This document shows positions 32,206 to 42,554 of a stretch of 64,000 nucleotides of DNA, piece by piece. Under the pieces are notes generated by a model. The model had not been told where the DNA came from. It saw nothing but the letters and a program-made list of their open reading frames with translations, and made no database searches. Within the stretch, counting starts at the first letter, position 1, and the number at the start of each line of letters is the position of its first letter. The stretch is from an uncultured Allobosea sp. (GTDB taxonomy: Bacteria > Pseudomonadota > Alphaproteobacteria > Rhizobiales > Beijerinckiaceae): positions 1 through 64,000 of the forward strand of contig NZ_CAMFJF010000017.1 of assembly GCF_945956895.1 (NCBI RefSeq). Direction: 5' to 3'. A program made the position numbers and the translations under genes.

Positions 32206-32334
32206 GTCTTCCCGCACGCGCTGCGGCACGGAGTGCTGCGGCGCAGATGCGGGACCGTCATCGGAATAACCACTGGACAAAACGATCCCGGGTCTGCGGC
32301 GCACCGCTTCGCGCTGCATCGCGCACGGGATGAC
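32206..32334. repeat. Dispersed repeat inside the suf operon (copy 5)
   Basis: The element opens GTCTTCCCGCACGCGC and closes GCGCACGGGATGAC, with inner GCGCAGATGCGGGACC and GATCCCGGGTCTGCGGCGC arms. The left edge differs by one base from the GTCAT of the other copies. It fills the sufB-sufC gap and can form a long hairpin in the operon mRNA, which might affect stability or the sufB to sufCD ratio. That effect is untested. Confidence 0.65.
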
Positions 32335-32348
32335 ACAGGAACGAAACG

Positions 32349-33101
32349 ATGCTCGAAATTCGCAATCTGGTCGTCAAGATCGCCGACGAGGACAAGCAGA
32401 TCCTGAACGGCCTGAACCTCACCGTGAACGATGGCGAGGTCGCCGCGATCATGGGGCCGAACGGCTCCGGCAAGTCGACCCTGTCTTACGTCATCGCCGG
32501 CAAGGAGGACTATGAGGTCCTCGACGGCGAGATCCTGCTCAATGGCGAGAACGTGCTGGAGATGGAGGCCGATGCCCGCGCCGCCGCCGGCATCTTCCTC
32601 GCCTTCCAGTACCCGCTGGAGATCCCCGGCGTCGCCACCATGACCTTCCTGAAGGCGGCGATGAACGCGCAGCGCAAGGCGCGCGGGCAGGACGAATTGC
32701 TGACGCCGGACTTCATCAAGCAGGTCAATGCCGCCGCCGACAAGCTCGGCATCGCCAAGGACATGCTGCGCCGTCCGCTCAATGTCGGCTTCTCCGGCGG
32801 TGAGAAGAAGCGCATGGAAATCCTTCAGATGGCTCTGCTTTCGCCGTCCATGTGCATCCTCGACGAGACCGATTCCGGCCTCGATATCGACGCGCTGCGC
32901 ATCGTCGCCGAGGGCGTCAACGCGCTCCGTGACAAGAACCGCGGCTTCCTCGTTATCACCCACTATCAGCGCCTGCTCGACCATATCGTGCCGGACACCG
33001 TCCACGTCATGTCGCAGGGCAAGATCGTGAGGACCGGCGGCAAGGAGCTGGCGCTGGAGCTCGAGAAGTCGGGCTACGCTTCCTATGGGGAGGCCGCCTG
33101 A
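32349..33101 (+). CDS. sufC: Fe-S assembly ATPase SufC
   Basis: SufC is the ABC-type ATPase that drives conformational change of the SufBCD complex. The 250-residue protein shows [13 protein letters not shown] (Walker A), [12 protein letters not shown] (Q-loop), [20 protein letters not shown] (signature), [13 protein letters not shown] (Walker B and D-loop) and a switch histidine in [10 protein letters not shown]. It has no membrane domain, as usual for SufC. Its stop overlaps the sufD start by one base (ATGA), so the two are translationally coupled. Confidence 0.97.
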   Translation: MLEIRNLVVKIADEDKQILNGLNLTVNDGEVAAIMGPNGSGKSTLSYVIAGKEDYEVLDGEILLNGENVLEMEADARAAAGIFLAFQYPLEIPGVATMTFLKAAMNAQRKARGQDELLTPDFIKQVNAAADKLGIAKDMLRRPLNVGFSGGEKKRMEILQMALLSPSMCILDETDSGLDIDALRIVAEGVNALRDKNRGFLVITHYQRLLDHIVPDTVHVMSQGKIVRTGGKELALELEKSGYASYGEAA

Positions 33102-34450
33102 TGGCCATCGTCACCCCGCTGAAGACGGCGGCCGAGCAGACGCTGATCCAGCAGTTCGCTGACAGCAAGGCGGAGCTGCCCGGCGGCCCGGCCGTGCGCA
33201 AGCTGCGCGAGGACGCCTTCGCCGGCTTCGAGGCCAAGGGCCTGCCGCATCGCCGGCTTGAATCCTGGCGCTATACCGACCTGCGCACGCTGCTGCGCGA
33301 GGCGCGCCCGCTCGCTGGCCGCGCTGCCGTCACTGCGGCGGTCAAGGCGCGCCTTGCCGCGCTGAAGCTCGACGGCCTGCGCCTCGTGCTGGTCGACGGC
33401 GCCTTCGCGCCGGAGCTCTCCACGCTCGACGCGATCCCCGAGGGCGTCTCGGTGCAGTCGCTCGCCGAAGCGCTGGTTTCGCCGCGCGAGGATCTGACCC
33501 GTATCCTGGCCGGCCCCTCGGTCGGCGATGACGATATGGGCCTCGCGCTCAACACCGCGCTGATGCGCGACGGCGTGTTTATCGAAATCGCCGACGGCGT
33601 CGAGCTGGAGCAGCGGATCGTGATCGTTGCGCTCGCTTCGGGCGAGGAAGAGCGTGCGGTGTTCCATCGCTCGGTCGTGCTTGCCGGCAAGGGCGTCAAG
33701 GGCACGATCGTCGAGGTCAGTGAGGCGGCCGGCCATGCCGCGCAGCAGATCAACGGCGCGATCGTCTTCGAGACCGGCGACGAGAGCGAGATCCAGCATG
33801 TCCGCATCGTCACCCGCCAGCAGGCGGCGACGGTCGAGGTGCAGAGCCTGCTCGCGACGGTCGGCGCGCACGCGAAGTTCGATTCCTTCGCGCTGGTCGC
33901 CAATGCCGGCACGGTGCGCCAGCAGCATTTCATCCGCTATGCCGGCGAGCATAGCGAGATCGGCCTGCGCGGCGTCAACCTGATCAACAAGGCGCAGCAT
34001 TCCGACGTCACGCTGATCGTCGACCACGAGGTGCCGCACGGCACCAGCCGCGAGCTGTTCAAGACGATTGCGGGCGGCGAGGCCACCGGCGTCTTCCAGG
34101 GCAAGGTCATCGTGCGCAAATACGCGCAGAAGACCGATGGCAGCATGAAGAGCAACGCGCTGCTGCTGAACGACGGCGCCTCGATGTATAACAAGCCCGA
34201 GCTTGAGATCTTCGCCGACGACGTCGTCTGCGGCCATGGCGCGACGGTCGCGCAGATCGACGGCGAGCAGCTCTTCTACCTGATGGCGCGCGGCCTGCCG
34301 CGGCCGCAGGCCGAGGCGCTGGTTCTGCAGGCCTTCGCCGGCGAGGCGGTCGAGTTCGTCGGCGACGAGAACGTACGCGATCTGGTCATGGCCGAGGTCG
34401 AGGCCTGGCTGAAGGCCCGCGAGGCCGCTTCCGAGGTGAGCACCGTCTGA
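33101..34450 (+). CDS. sufD: Fe-S cluster assembly protein SufD
   Basis: SufD is the SufB paralogue that pairs with it in the scaffold and helps iron acquisition. The 449-residue protein has an N-terminal helical part (with HRRLESWRYTDLRTLL) and the beta-helix core with LINKAQHSDVTLIVDHEVPHGTS, GVFQGKVIVRKYAQKTDG and a C-terminal part with EIFADDVVCGHGATVAQID. The conserved Cys/His of the last motif (VVCGHG) is present. It overlaps sufC by one base and the following small tautomerase gene by one base. Confidence 0.96.
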   Translation: MAIVTPLKTAAEQTLIQQFADSKAELPGGPAVRKLREDAFAGFEAKGLPHRRLESWRYTDLRTLLREARPLAGRAAVTAAVKARLAALKLDGLRLVLVDGAFAPELSTLDAIPEGVSVQSLAEALVSPREDLTRILAGPSVGDDDMGLALNTALMRDGVFIEIADGVELEQRIVIVALASGEEERAVFHRSVVLAGKGVKGTIVEVSEAAGHAAQQINGAIVFETGDESEIQHVRIVTRQQAATVEVQSLLATVGAHAKFDSFALVANAGTVRQQHFIRYAGEHSEIGLRGVNLINKAQHSDVTLIVDHEVPHGTSRELFKTIAGGEATGVFQGKVIVRKYAQKTDGSMKSNALLLNDGASMYNKPELEIFADDVVCGHGATVAQIDGEQLFYLMARGLPRPQAEALVLQAFAGEAVEFVGDENVRDLVMAEVEAWLKAREAASEVSTV

Positions 34451-34656
34451 TGCCCTATATCAATCTCCAGATCACCAAGGGCGCGTCGCGCCAGCAGAAG
34501 GCGCAGATCGTGAAGGAATTCACGGAGACGCTGGTCAAGGTGCTCGGCAAGAACCCGCAGAACACCCATATCGTGATCCAGGAGATCGAGCGCGAGGATT
34601 GGGGCCATGGCGGCGAACTGGTCGCCGACAAGGCTCCGGCTTCCGGAAAGGCCTGA
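34450..34656 (+). CDS. Small 4-oxalocrotonate tautomerase-family protein in the suf operon
   Basis: The 68-residue protein begins MPYINLQITKG: the proline after the initiator methionine is the catalytic Pro1 of this family once Met is removed. It continues with the short beta-alpha-beta pattern QKAQIVKEFTETLVKVLGKNP and NTHIVIQEIEREDWGHGG. Family members form hexamers or trimers of dimers and act on enol/keto acids. Its start overlaps the sufD stop by one base and sufS follows 4 bp later, so it is translated as part of the suf operon. Its job there is unknown; the tail VADKAPASGKA is an extension past the usual family end. Confidence 0.9.
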   Translation: MPYINLQITKGASRQQKAQIVKEFTETLVKVLGKNPQNTHIVIQEIEREDWGHGGELVADKAPASGKA

Positions 34657-34660
34657 ACCG

Positions 34661-35899
34661 ATGAACGCGCTGGCGAATCCCTATGACGTGTCGGCGATCC
34701 GCAAGGATTTCCCGATCCTGAGCAGGGAAGTTTACGGCAAGCCGCTGGTCTATCTCGACAACGCCGCCTCGGCCCAGAAGCCGGAAGCGGTGATCGAGGC
34801 GATGACGCGGCTGATGCGGGAGGACTACGCCAATGTCCATCGCGGCCTGCACTATCTCGCCAACGCTTCAACGGAAGCCTATGAAGCGGCTCGCGAAAGT
34901 GCGCGCCGCTTCCTGAACGCCGCGCATCTGGAGGAGATCGTGTTCACGCGCTCCTCCACCGGCGCGCTCAACACCGTGGCCTCGTCGCTCGGGCGCCACC
35001 TGAAGATCCAGGAAGGCGACGAGATCATTCTCTCGATCCTGGAGCACCATTCCAACATCGTGCCCTGGCACTACTGGCGCGAGCGCCATGGCGCCGTGAT
35101 CAAATGGGCCCCGGTCGACGAGGACGGCAATTTCCTTGTCGAGGAATTCGAGAAGCTGATCTCGCCGCGCACCAAGGTGGTGTCGCTGACGCAGATGTCG
35201 AACGCGATCGGCACGATCATCCCGATTGCCGAGGTTGCCGCGATCTGCCGCTCCTACGGCATTCCGCTTGTCGTCGACGGCAGCCAGGGCGCTGTCCACC
35301 TGCCGGTGGACGTGCAGGCTCTAGGCTGCGATTTCTACGCCTTCACCGGCCACAAGACCTATGGACCGACCGGCTCCGGCATCCTCTGGGGCAAGAAGGA
35401 ATGGCTCGACAAGCTGCCGCCCTACGAAGGCGGCGGCGAGATGATCGTCACCGTCAGCGAAGACAGCGTGACCTATAACGATCCGCCGCATCGCTTCGAG
35501 TCCGGCACGCCGGCCATCGTCGAGGCGGTGGGCCTGGGCGCCGCGCTCGACTACATGATGGCGCTCGGCCGCGAGAACATCGCGGCCCATGAGGCCAAGC
35601 TCGGCGCCTATGCCATGGAGCGGCTCGGCGAGATGAACTCGATCCGCATCTTCGGCAAGGCGCGCGAGAAGGGCGCGATCGTCGCCTTCGAGATGAAGGG
35701 CGCCCATGCCCATGACGTCGCGACCGTGATCGACCGCGCCGGTGTCGCAGTCAGGGCGGGCACCCATTGCGCCATGCCGCTTTTGGCACGATATGGGGTG
35801 ACATCGACCTGCCGCGCCTCCTTCGGGCTCTACAACACGCTCGAAGAAGTGGACAAGCTGGTCGACGCCCTGCGGAAGGCCGAGAGCCTGTTCGCCTGA
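34661..35899 (+). CDS. sufS: Cysteine desulfurase SufS (group II)
   Basis: The 412-residue PLP enzyme has the SufS pattern: VYLDNAASAQKPEAVI, VFTRSSTGALNTVA, LEHHSNIVPWHYW, VDGSQGAVH, Schiff-base lysine in AFTGHKTYGPTGSG (about residue 227) and the active cysteine in the short loop VRAGTHCAMPLLARYG (about 366). Group II enzymes normally need a sulfur acceptor such as SufE or SufU; neither gene is in the window. The ATG at 34661 lies 4 bp after the tautomerase stop. The longer frame overlapping that gene is rejected. Confidence 0.96.
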   Translation: MNALANPYDVSAIRKDFPILSREVYGKPLVYLDNAASAQKPEAVIEAMTRLMREDYANVHRGLHYLANASTEAYEAARESARRFLNAAHLEEIVFTRSSTGALNTVASSLGRHLKIQEGDEIILSILEHHSNIVPWHYWRERHGAVIKWAPVDEDGNFLVEEFEKLISPRTKVVSLTQMSNAIGTIIPIAEVAAICRSYGIPLVVDGSQGAVHLPVDVQALGCDFYAFTGHKTYGPTGSGILWGKKEWLDKLPPYEGGGEMIVTVSEDSVTYNDPPHRFESGTPAIVEAVGLGAALDYMMALGRENIAAHEAKLGAYAMERLGEMNSIRIFGKAREKGAIVAFEMKGAHAHDVATVIDRAGVAVRAGTHCAMPLLARYGVTSTCRASFGLYNTLEEVDKLVDALRKAESLFA

Positions 35900-35914
35900 C
35901 CGGGATTTGAAGAG

Positions 35915-36298
35915 ATGACCGACAGCGTCGCTGAAGACCTGAAGCCGAACGCCCCCGCCATGGGCAAGGGCACCGCGCTGCCGCCGGAGGAGATCGACCG
36001 GCTGACGGACGATATCGTGGCCGCCCTGAAGACGGTCTACGACCCCGAGATTCCCTCGGATATCTACGAGCTCGGCCTGATCTACCGCGTCGACATTGCC
36101 GATGACCGGCAGATCACGATCGACATGACGCTGACCGCGCCGGGGTGCCCGGTCGCCGGCGAGATGCCGGGCTGGGTCGAGAATGCGGTCGGCGCCGTGC
36201 CGGGCGTCGCCGGCGTCACCGTCAACATGACCTTCGATCCGCCCTGGGACCAGTCGCGCATGTCCGACGAGGCCCGCGTCGCGCTCGACATGTGGTGA
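35915..36298 (+). CDS. SufT-like MIP18 / DUF59 Fe-S assembly protein
   Basis: The 127-residue protein has the MIP18-family core: DIVAALKTVYDPEIPSDIYELGLIYRVDI, followed by the conserved cysteine in MTLTAPGCPVAGEMPGWV and the end VNMTFDPPWDQSRMSDEAR. Such proteins help Fe-S cluster maturation or delivery and are commonly the last gene of alphaproteobacterial suf operons. It starts 15 bp after sufS. The N-terminal 20 residues are variable. Confidence 0.92.
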   Translation: MTDSVAEDLKPNAPAMGKGTALPPEEIDRLTDDIVAALKTVYDPEIPSDIYELGLIYRVDIADDRQITIDMTLTAPGCPVAGEMPGWVENAVGAVPGVAGVTVNMTFDPPWDQSRMSDEARVALDMW

Positions 36299-36401
36299 GC
36301 GCGAGACCGGTCGCGTTGATGAATCGCATCTCATCGCTTCATTGGTGCTGAGATCGCGCAGCTGGCAGGAATAGGCGCGTCATCCGTTCCCGGAGCCCGC
36401 C

Positions 36402-37289
36402 ATGGCCAGCTTTCCCTACGAAACCGTCGACGTCTTCACCGACCGCCCCTTCGGCGGCAACCAGCTCGCGGTCTTTACCGATGCACGCGGGCTCTCGGAC
36501 GCGCAGATGCAGTCGCTTGCGGCGGAGATGAACTATAGCGAGACGACCTTCGTCCTGCCGCCGGACGACCCGGCCAACGATGCGCGCGTGCGTATCTTCC
36601 ATCGTACAGCCGAAATGCCCTTCGCCGGCCACCCCAATGTCGGCACGGCCTGCGTGCTGGCGCGCCACGGCCGCGATCGCAACGGCGTGCTGCGCTTCGA
36701 GCAGATGGCAGGGCTGGTCGAGATTGCAGTCGAGCGCGATGCGGCCGGCGCCGTCACGGGCGCCGTCATCGCCGCGCCGCAGGCGCTGTCGCTGGGCATC
36801 GAATTGCCGGTCGAGGGTATCGCCGCCTGCGCGGGTGTTTCGGCCTCCGACATCGTCACCAGCGGCCACACGCCGGTCCAGGCTTCGCTCGGCGTGAAAT
36901 TCGTGCTCGCGCAGGTTGCGCCGGCCGCGCTTGCCGGTGCAACGCCCGATATCGCCGCCTTCCGCAAGCTCGAAGGCCAGAATCCGGAATTGCAGGGACG
37001 CTTGTCGCTGTTCCTCTATGCCCGCGACGGCAACGCGATCCGGGCGCGGATGTTCGCGCCGTTGGCCGGGACCTGGGAAGACCCCGCCACCGGCAGCGCC
37101 AGCGCCACGCTCGGTGCATTGCTCCTGTCGCTCGATGGCGGCGACGAGGCTGCCTACAGCATCACGCAGGGCGTCGAGATGGGGCGGCCGAGCCGGCTGA
37201 ACGTCACGTCCCGTCGCGTCGCGGATGGGTTCCGCTCGCGGGTCGGCGGCGGCTGCGTACCGATGTTCCGGGGAGAGGCGCTGCTATAG
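36402..37289 (+). CDS. PhzF-family isomerase/epimerase
   Basis: The 295-residue protein belongs to the PhzF family (diaminopimelate-epimerase fold). It shows [17 protein letters not shown] near the start, the catalytic glutamate in [11 protein letters not shown] (about residue 47), [23 protein letters not shown], and the C-terminal mirror motif [17 protein letters not shown]. The substrate is not predictable. It follows the suf operon by 103 bp and overlaps the convergent YjbR-like gene by 6 bp at the 3' end. Confidence 0.9.
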   Translation: MASFPYETVDVFTDRPFGGNQLAVFTDARGLSDAQMQSLAAEMNYSETTFVLPPDDPANDARVRIFHRTAEMPFAGHPNVGTACVLARHGRDRNGVLRFEQMAGLVEIAVERDAAGAVTGAVIAAPQALSLGIELPVEGIAACAGVSASDIVTSGHTPVQASLGVKFVLAQVAPAALAGATPDIAAFRKLEGQNPELQGRLSLFLYARDGNAIRARMFAPLAGTWEDPATGSASATLGALLLSLDGGDEAAYSITQGVEMGRPSRLNVTSRRVADGFRSRVGGGCVPMFRGEALL

Positions 37290-37640
37290 GCCCAGTTCTG
37301 CCCGAGCCCGCTTCGTCAGCCCGGCGGCGGCGAGGCGGTGGCTCTCGGCAAGGTAATCCCGCAAGGCATCGTCCGGCATGCTTTCGCCGGTAAGCCACTG
37401 GATCCATTTCATGCCGCGCGAGGCGAGATAGGGCGCGGGCCTGAGGCCCGGCTGCTCGCTCAGGATGTCGAAACCCATCGGCGAGCACTTGAAGGAGACG
37501 GCCATCTCGCCGTCATCCTGCTGCCGGCCAATGGCGAAGACCTTGCCGCCGACCTTCCAGACATCGGCGCCGCCCCATTGCACGACATGGCTGGTGGCAG
37601 GCAGCGAGGCGCAGAAGGCGTTGTAGGCTTCGGGCGACAT
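37284..37640 (-). CDS. MmcQ/YjbR-family protein
   Basis: The 118-residue protein matches the YjbR fold: EAYNAFCASLPATSHVVQWGGADVWKVGGKVFAIG, then VSFKCSPMGFDILSEQPGLRPAPYLASRGMKWIQW and a C-terminal helix with SHRLAAAGLTKRARAELG. The family is DNA-binding-like in structure but its role is unknown. It overlaps the phzF-like gene by 6 bp tail to tail and lies 19 bp upstream of the Ldh-family gene end. Confidence 0.88.
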   Translation of the reverse strand: MSPEAYNAFCASLPATSHVVQWGGADVWKVGGKVFAIGRQQDDGEMAVSFKCSPMGFDILSEQPGLRPAPYLASRGMKWIQWLTGESMPDDALRDYLAESHRLAAAGLTKRARAELGL

Positions 37641-37659
37641 CGCGTCGGCAACTCCTGGC

Positions 37660-38727
37660 TCAGTAGCTCTCGGCGTCGAGGCCGTGCTGTCTGGCGGCGG
37701 CCACGATCTGCGACCATGTCTCGTCGTCGAGCGGGATGCCGGCGGCCTGCCGTTCGAGCCTGACCTTGCGCTCCTTGTCGCCGGGCGCCAGCACCGGGTT
37801 GGCGGGGTCCATCGGCTTCGCCGCGCGCACGAAGGCGAGATAGCTTTCGGTGCGGTTGCGACGCAGTTCAGCGTCCGGCTCCAGCCGGGCCGGGTCGATG
37901 ATGACGCCGAAGAGCGAGTTGATGACCCAGGTCTTCTGCGGCTTCTGGTCGATGCGCGCCGCGCCCATCAACCCGGCCGAGAGCAGTTCGGCAATCAGCG
38001 AGAGGCCGGCGCCCTTGTGGTCGCCGAAGGGCAGCAGCGCGCCGAGCGGATGGTCGGGGCTGGCGAAGACATGGGCCGGGTCGGTGGTCGGGCGGCCCTC
38101 GCCGTCGATGATGTAGCCAGGCGGCACCTGCTCGCCCTTGTTGAGCGCGACGCGCGCCTTGCCATGGGCCATGCGGCTGGTGGCGAAATCGAGGATCAGC
38201 GGATCGCCGCCGGGCACGGGGATGCCGATCGCATGGGGATTGGTGCCGAAGCGGGCTTCCTTGGCGGCGTAGGGCGCGACGATCGGCGGGCGGCCGGCGA
38301 CATTGACCCAGAAGAACGAGATCAGCCCGGCCGCTGCTGCAACCTCGGCATAATGGCCGATGCGGCCGATATGATGGGAATCGAGCAGGTTGACGATGGC
38401 GACGCCACCCGTCTGCGCCATGGTGACGGCCCGGTCGACGGCATTGCGCGCGTTGGGTTGGCCGAGGGCGATCTTGCCGTCGATGATCAGGAAGGGCGCG
38501 GCATCGACGCGCGTCTGCGGCTGCGACGCCGGGCTGAGATTGCCGTCGGCCAGCGACTGGAAATAGAGCGGCAGCATGCCGACGCCGTGGCTGTCATGGC
38601 CGCTGAGATTGGCGAGGACGAGATGGTCGGCGGTCTCCTGCGCCTCCGCTTCCGTCCAGCCGGCCTTCACGACCATGTCGCGGACGAGGGCATGCAGCGA
38701 TTCGGGGCGATGCAGACGATGCGCCAT
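37660..38727 (-). CDS. Ldh-family malate/L-lactate dehydrogenase
   Basis: This NAD(P)-dependent 2-hydroxyacid dehydrogenase family is unrelated to ordinary LDH/MDH. The 355-residue protein shows LANLSGHDSHGVGMLPLY, the catalytic His region NLLDSHHIGRIGHYAEVA, FFWVNVAGRPPIVAPYAAKEARFGTNP (cofactor region), LDFATSRMAHGKARVALNKGE and PFGDHKGAGLSLIAELL. The start at 38727 (MAHRLHRPESLHALV) is typical; the longer frame contains a repetitive GREVLLGEVL-like stretch and is unlikely. Substrate could be malate, lactate, ureidoglycolate or a sugar-derived acid. Confidence 0.9.
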   Translation of the reverse strand: MAHRLHRPESLHALVRDMVVKAGWTEAEAQETADHLVLANLSGHDSHGVGMLPLYFQSLADGNLSPASQPQTRVDAAPFLIIDGKIALGQPNARNAVDRAVTMAQTGGVAIVNLLDSHHIGRIGHYAEVAAAAGLISFFWVNVAGRPPIVAPYAAKEARFGTNPHAIGIPVPGGDPLILDFATSRMAHGKARVALNKGEQVPPGYIIDGEGRPTTDPAHVFASPDHPLGALLPFGDHKGAGLSLIAELLSAGLMGAARIDQKPQKTWVINSLFGVIIDPARLEPDAELRRNRTESYLAFVRAAKPMDPANPVLAPGDKERKVRLERQAAGIPLDDETWSQIVAAARQHGLDAESY

Positions 38728-38924
38728 GGGTTTCCTGCCGGTTGGGAGAGGTCTTGTTGGGAGAGGTCTTGGGGTCTCGCGGATCTCAGCCGCCAGAGTG
38801 CATGAGCCGGCCCGTTCCGCAATGCGCTGGGCGGGCAGGGGGCGGATAGCGGGCGCATGGCGTGCGGGCGCCATCTCGACGAAAGCCCTGTCGATCCCTA
38901 TGTTGGCAGGAACAATCTTGCTTC

Positions 38925-38943
38925 ACCGGGCCTTGAACCCGGT
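38925..38943 (+). promoter_or_regulatory. sufA leader hairpin with CCTTGAA loop
   Basis: ACCGGG-CCTTGAA-CCCGGT forms a 6-bp stem with a 7-nt loop, ending 15-16 nt before the sufA-like start codon and just upstream of GAGGAGG. The loop and inner stem are identical to the sufB leader hairpin at 30696-30712, while the outer pair is swapped. It may be a shared control element of Fe-S genes, either RNA hairpin or DNA operator. Confidence 0.5.
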
Positions 38944-38958
38944 CGAGGAGGGAAACAG

Positions 38959-39348
38959 ATGTTTTCGATACCGGGCCTCAAGGTCATTTCGCTGACCAAT
39001 GCCGCGGCGGCCCGCATCCGCGAGATCATGGCGCAATCCTCGGGCGGGGATGCTCCGGCGATCGGCCTTCGCGTCGGCGTCAAGAAGGGCGGCTGCGCCG
39101 GCATGGAATACACCTTCGAGATCGCGTGCGCGGTCAGCAAGGGCGACGAGATCGTGACCGACAAGGACGCGACGGTGGTCGTCGATGCCAAGGCCGTGCT
39201 GTTCCTGCTCGGCACCGAACTCGACTTCAAGACGGACCGGTTTTCCTCGACCTTCGTCTTCAACAACCCCAATCAGGTCTCGGCCTGCGGCTGCGGCGAA
39301 TCCGTCGAGATCAAGCCGCGCAGCGAAAGCGCGCTGACGGCGCCTTGA
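38959..39348 (+). CDS. sufA: A-type Fe-S carrier protein (SufA/IscA-like)
   Basis: The 129-residue protein has the A-type (HesB) pattern, ending in the two cluster-ligand motifs: GLRVGVKKGGCAGMEYTFE with the first cysteine and SACGCGESVEI with the CGC pair. It carries nascent 2Fe-2S or 4Fe-4S clusters from the scaffold to target proteins. GAGGAGG lies 8-14 bp before the ATG at 38959; the longer frame upstream is rejected. It is about 2.7 kb from the suf operon, with three unrelated genes between. sufA and iscA cannot be told apart safely, so the symbol is provisional. Confidence 0.9.
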   Translation: MFSIPGLKVISLTNAAAARIREIMAQSSGGDAPAIGLRVGVKKGGCAGMEYTFEIACAVSKGDEIVTDKDATVVVDAKAVLFLLGTELDFKTDRFSSTFVFNNPNQVSACGCGESVEIKPRSESALTAP

Positions 39349-39351
39349 GCC

Positions 39352-39714
39352 GTGAAGGCGAAGGAGCTCGAAGCCTTCTTCGCGCCGGTCCTCGCCATCC
39401 GCACGCGCCGCATGTTCGGCGGGATCGGTGTCTACGACGATGACAGCATGTTTGCCCTGTCGATCGCCGACCGCATTTACCTGAAGACCGACGATGCCAC
39501 GCGCCCACGCTATGCCGAGGCCGGCAGCGAGCCGTTTCGGATTGCGATGCGCGGCGCCACGCGCGAGACGAGCTACTGGAGCCTTCCCGAAAGCGCGCTA
39601 AGCAATATCGGGGCGCTCGCCGAATGGGTCTCGCTGGCGCGGGAAGCCGGCGGGCGGGCCGCAGCGCGAAAGGTCAGGCCACGCGGCTCGCCGTCTCCAC
39701 GACATCCTCGGTGA
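39352..39714 (+). CDS. TfoX N-terminal-domain protein
   Basis: The 120-residue protein has the TfoX_N core: EAFFAPVLAIRTRRMFGGIGVYDDDSMFALSIADRIYLKTDD, followed by FRIAMRGATRETSYWSLPE. It lacks the TfoX C-terminal domain. The start is a GTG only 3 bp after the sufA-like stop. The last 14 codons overlap the convergent diguanylate cyclase gene, and the Arg/Pro-rich end there may not be functional. The role of stand-alone TfoX_N proteins is not established. Confidence 0.82.
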   Translation: MKAKELEAFFAPVLAIRTRRMFGGIGVYDDDSMFALSIADRIYLKTDDATRPRYAEAGSEPFRIAMRGATRETSYWSLPESALSNIGALAEWVSLAREAGGRAAARKVRPRGSPSPRHPR

Positions 39715-40732
39715 CGGTGCGGTTGCGGCCGTCGCGCTTGGCCTGCATCAGGGCCTGATCGGCCCGGTCGACAAGCGAGCCGGCCGTGTCGCCGCGGCGA
39801 TAGCTGGAGACGCCGAGTGAGATAGTGATCCGGCCGAGATTCTCGTTGGTCGAACGCTTGACCAACTCGCGGGTGAGCAGGGCCTGACGCACCGTCTCGG
39901 CGCCGAACTTGCCGGCGATCAGGTCGGCCTCCGGCAGGATGATGGCGAATTCCTCGCCGCCGAAGCGGGTGATGATCGCCTTGTCCTTGAACTTGTCCTT
40001 CATCGTGCGCGCGACGAGGCGCAGCACCTGGTCGCCCGTCAGGTGGCCATGGGCGTCGTTGAAGCGCTTGAAGAAATCGATATCGGCCATGACCAGCGCG
40101 AAGGGCTCGCGGCGCAGCGTCGCCTGATCGATCGACTTCTGCAGCATCTCCTCGAAATGGCGACGATTGGCGAGGCCGGTCAGCGGGTCGGTGAGAGCCT
40201 CGGCGCGGGTCGATTCCAGCGCTTCGCGCAGGTTGCGGATCTCGTTGGAGCTGTTGCGCAACTCCGCCTCGAGCTGCGCCTTGCGCGTGACTTCCTCGCG
40301 GGTCGACATCACCAGCGCCTCGACCCATTCGCGCAGCTTGTGACGGTCGGTCGCCGGCGGCACATCCTCGGACATGGCGCAGAGACGACCGTGATAGAGC
40401 TCGCTGGAGCCGAGCGCCTTGTCGACCAACCCCATCATCGCGTCGATCTCGCTCAGTACCTGCAGGCTGGTACGCTCTGCCTGACGCGAGAAGCGCTCGG
40501 TACTGATGAAGCGTTCGTAGAGGCTGTCGATATCGGCGGCACTGACCTTGCCGTCGCTGCCGGTGAGGATGGCGTTCATCGCGATGCTGACGGCCGGCAT
40601 CTCGCCGCTCAGATGAGCGTACCAGACCTCGAAGGCGCGGGGATAACTCGGCGAGCCATGCTCCCGCATCGCCGCGACCACGCGCTCGGCGAGATCATCA
40701 GTGCGGGCGGGAACCGAAACCAGGTCGTCCAT
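39674..40732 (-). CDS. Diguanylate cyclase (GGDEF domain)
   Basis: The 352-residue protein makes cyclic di-GMP from GTP. The first 185 residues are a helical sensory region with a coiled coil (about 140-185) and no membrane segment. The GGDEF domain starts at DPLTGLANRRHFEEML (about residue 187) and has the active motif RFGGEEFAIILPEAD (about 270) and MADIDFFKRFNDAHGH for metal and guanine binding. The product-inhibition I-site (RxxD upstream of GGEEF) is KDKA here, so feedback inhibition is probably absent. The input signal is unknown. Confidence 0.92.
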   Translation of the reverse strand: MDDLVSVPARTDDLAERVVAAMREHGSPSYPRAFEVWYAHLSGEMPAVSIAMNAILTGSDGKVSAADIDSLYERFISTERFSRQAERTSLQVLSEIDAMMGLVDKALGSSELYHGRLCAMSEDVPPATDRHKLREWVEALVMSTREEVTRKAQLEAELRNSSNEIRNLREALESTRAEALTDPLTGLANRRHFEEMLQKSIDQATLRREPFALVMADIDFFKRFNDAHGHLTGDQVLRLVARTMKDKFKDKAIITRFGGEEFAIILPEADLIAGKFGAETVRQALLTRELVKRSTNENLGRITISLGVSSYRRGDTAGSLVDRADQALMQAKRDGRNRTVTEDVVETASRVA

Positions 40733-40916
40733 GCCTTCGCCATCCGGTATGAAGCCGGTTCGCGGCCTTTGGCCACGTCAGCTTCGATTGACACAATCGA
40801 AGCGGGACATCCTGTCCGTATATACGGCGGCATGCGCCCGTCCGCCGCGAGGGTTTCCCTCCGCAGCGAAACACAATCTAGGGCGATGATGTTAAAAACG
40901 GGTTGATGCCGTAACG

Positions 40917-42452
<1,536 letters not shown>

Positions 42453-42554
42453 GTTGGCGCGACGACAGTTCCTGCGCGCCTGCGGACCCGTGTGGAATGC
42501 AAAGAAAACGCGGCAAAGTCAATCATCTAGCCTCGAAAGGACCGCATAAGCCTC

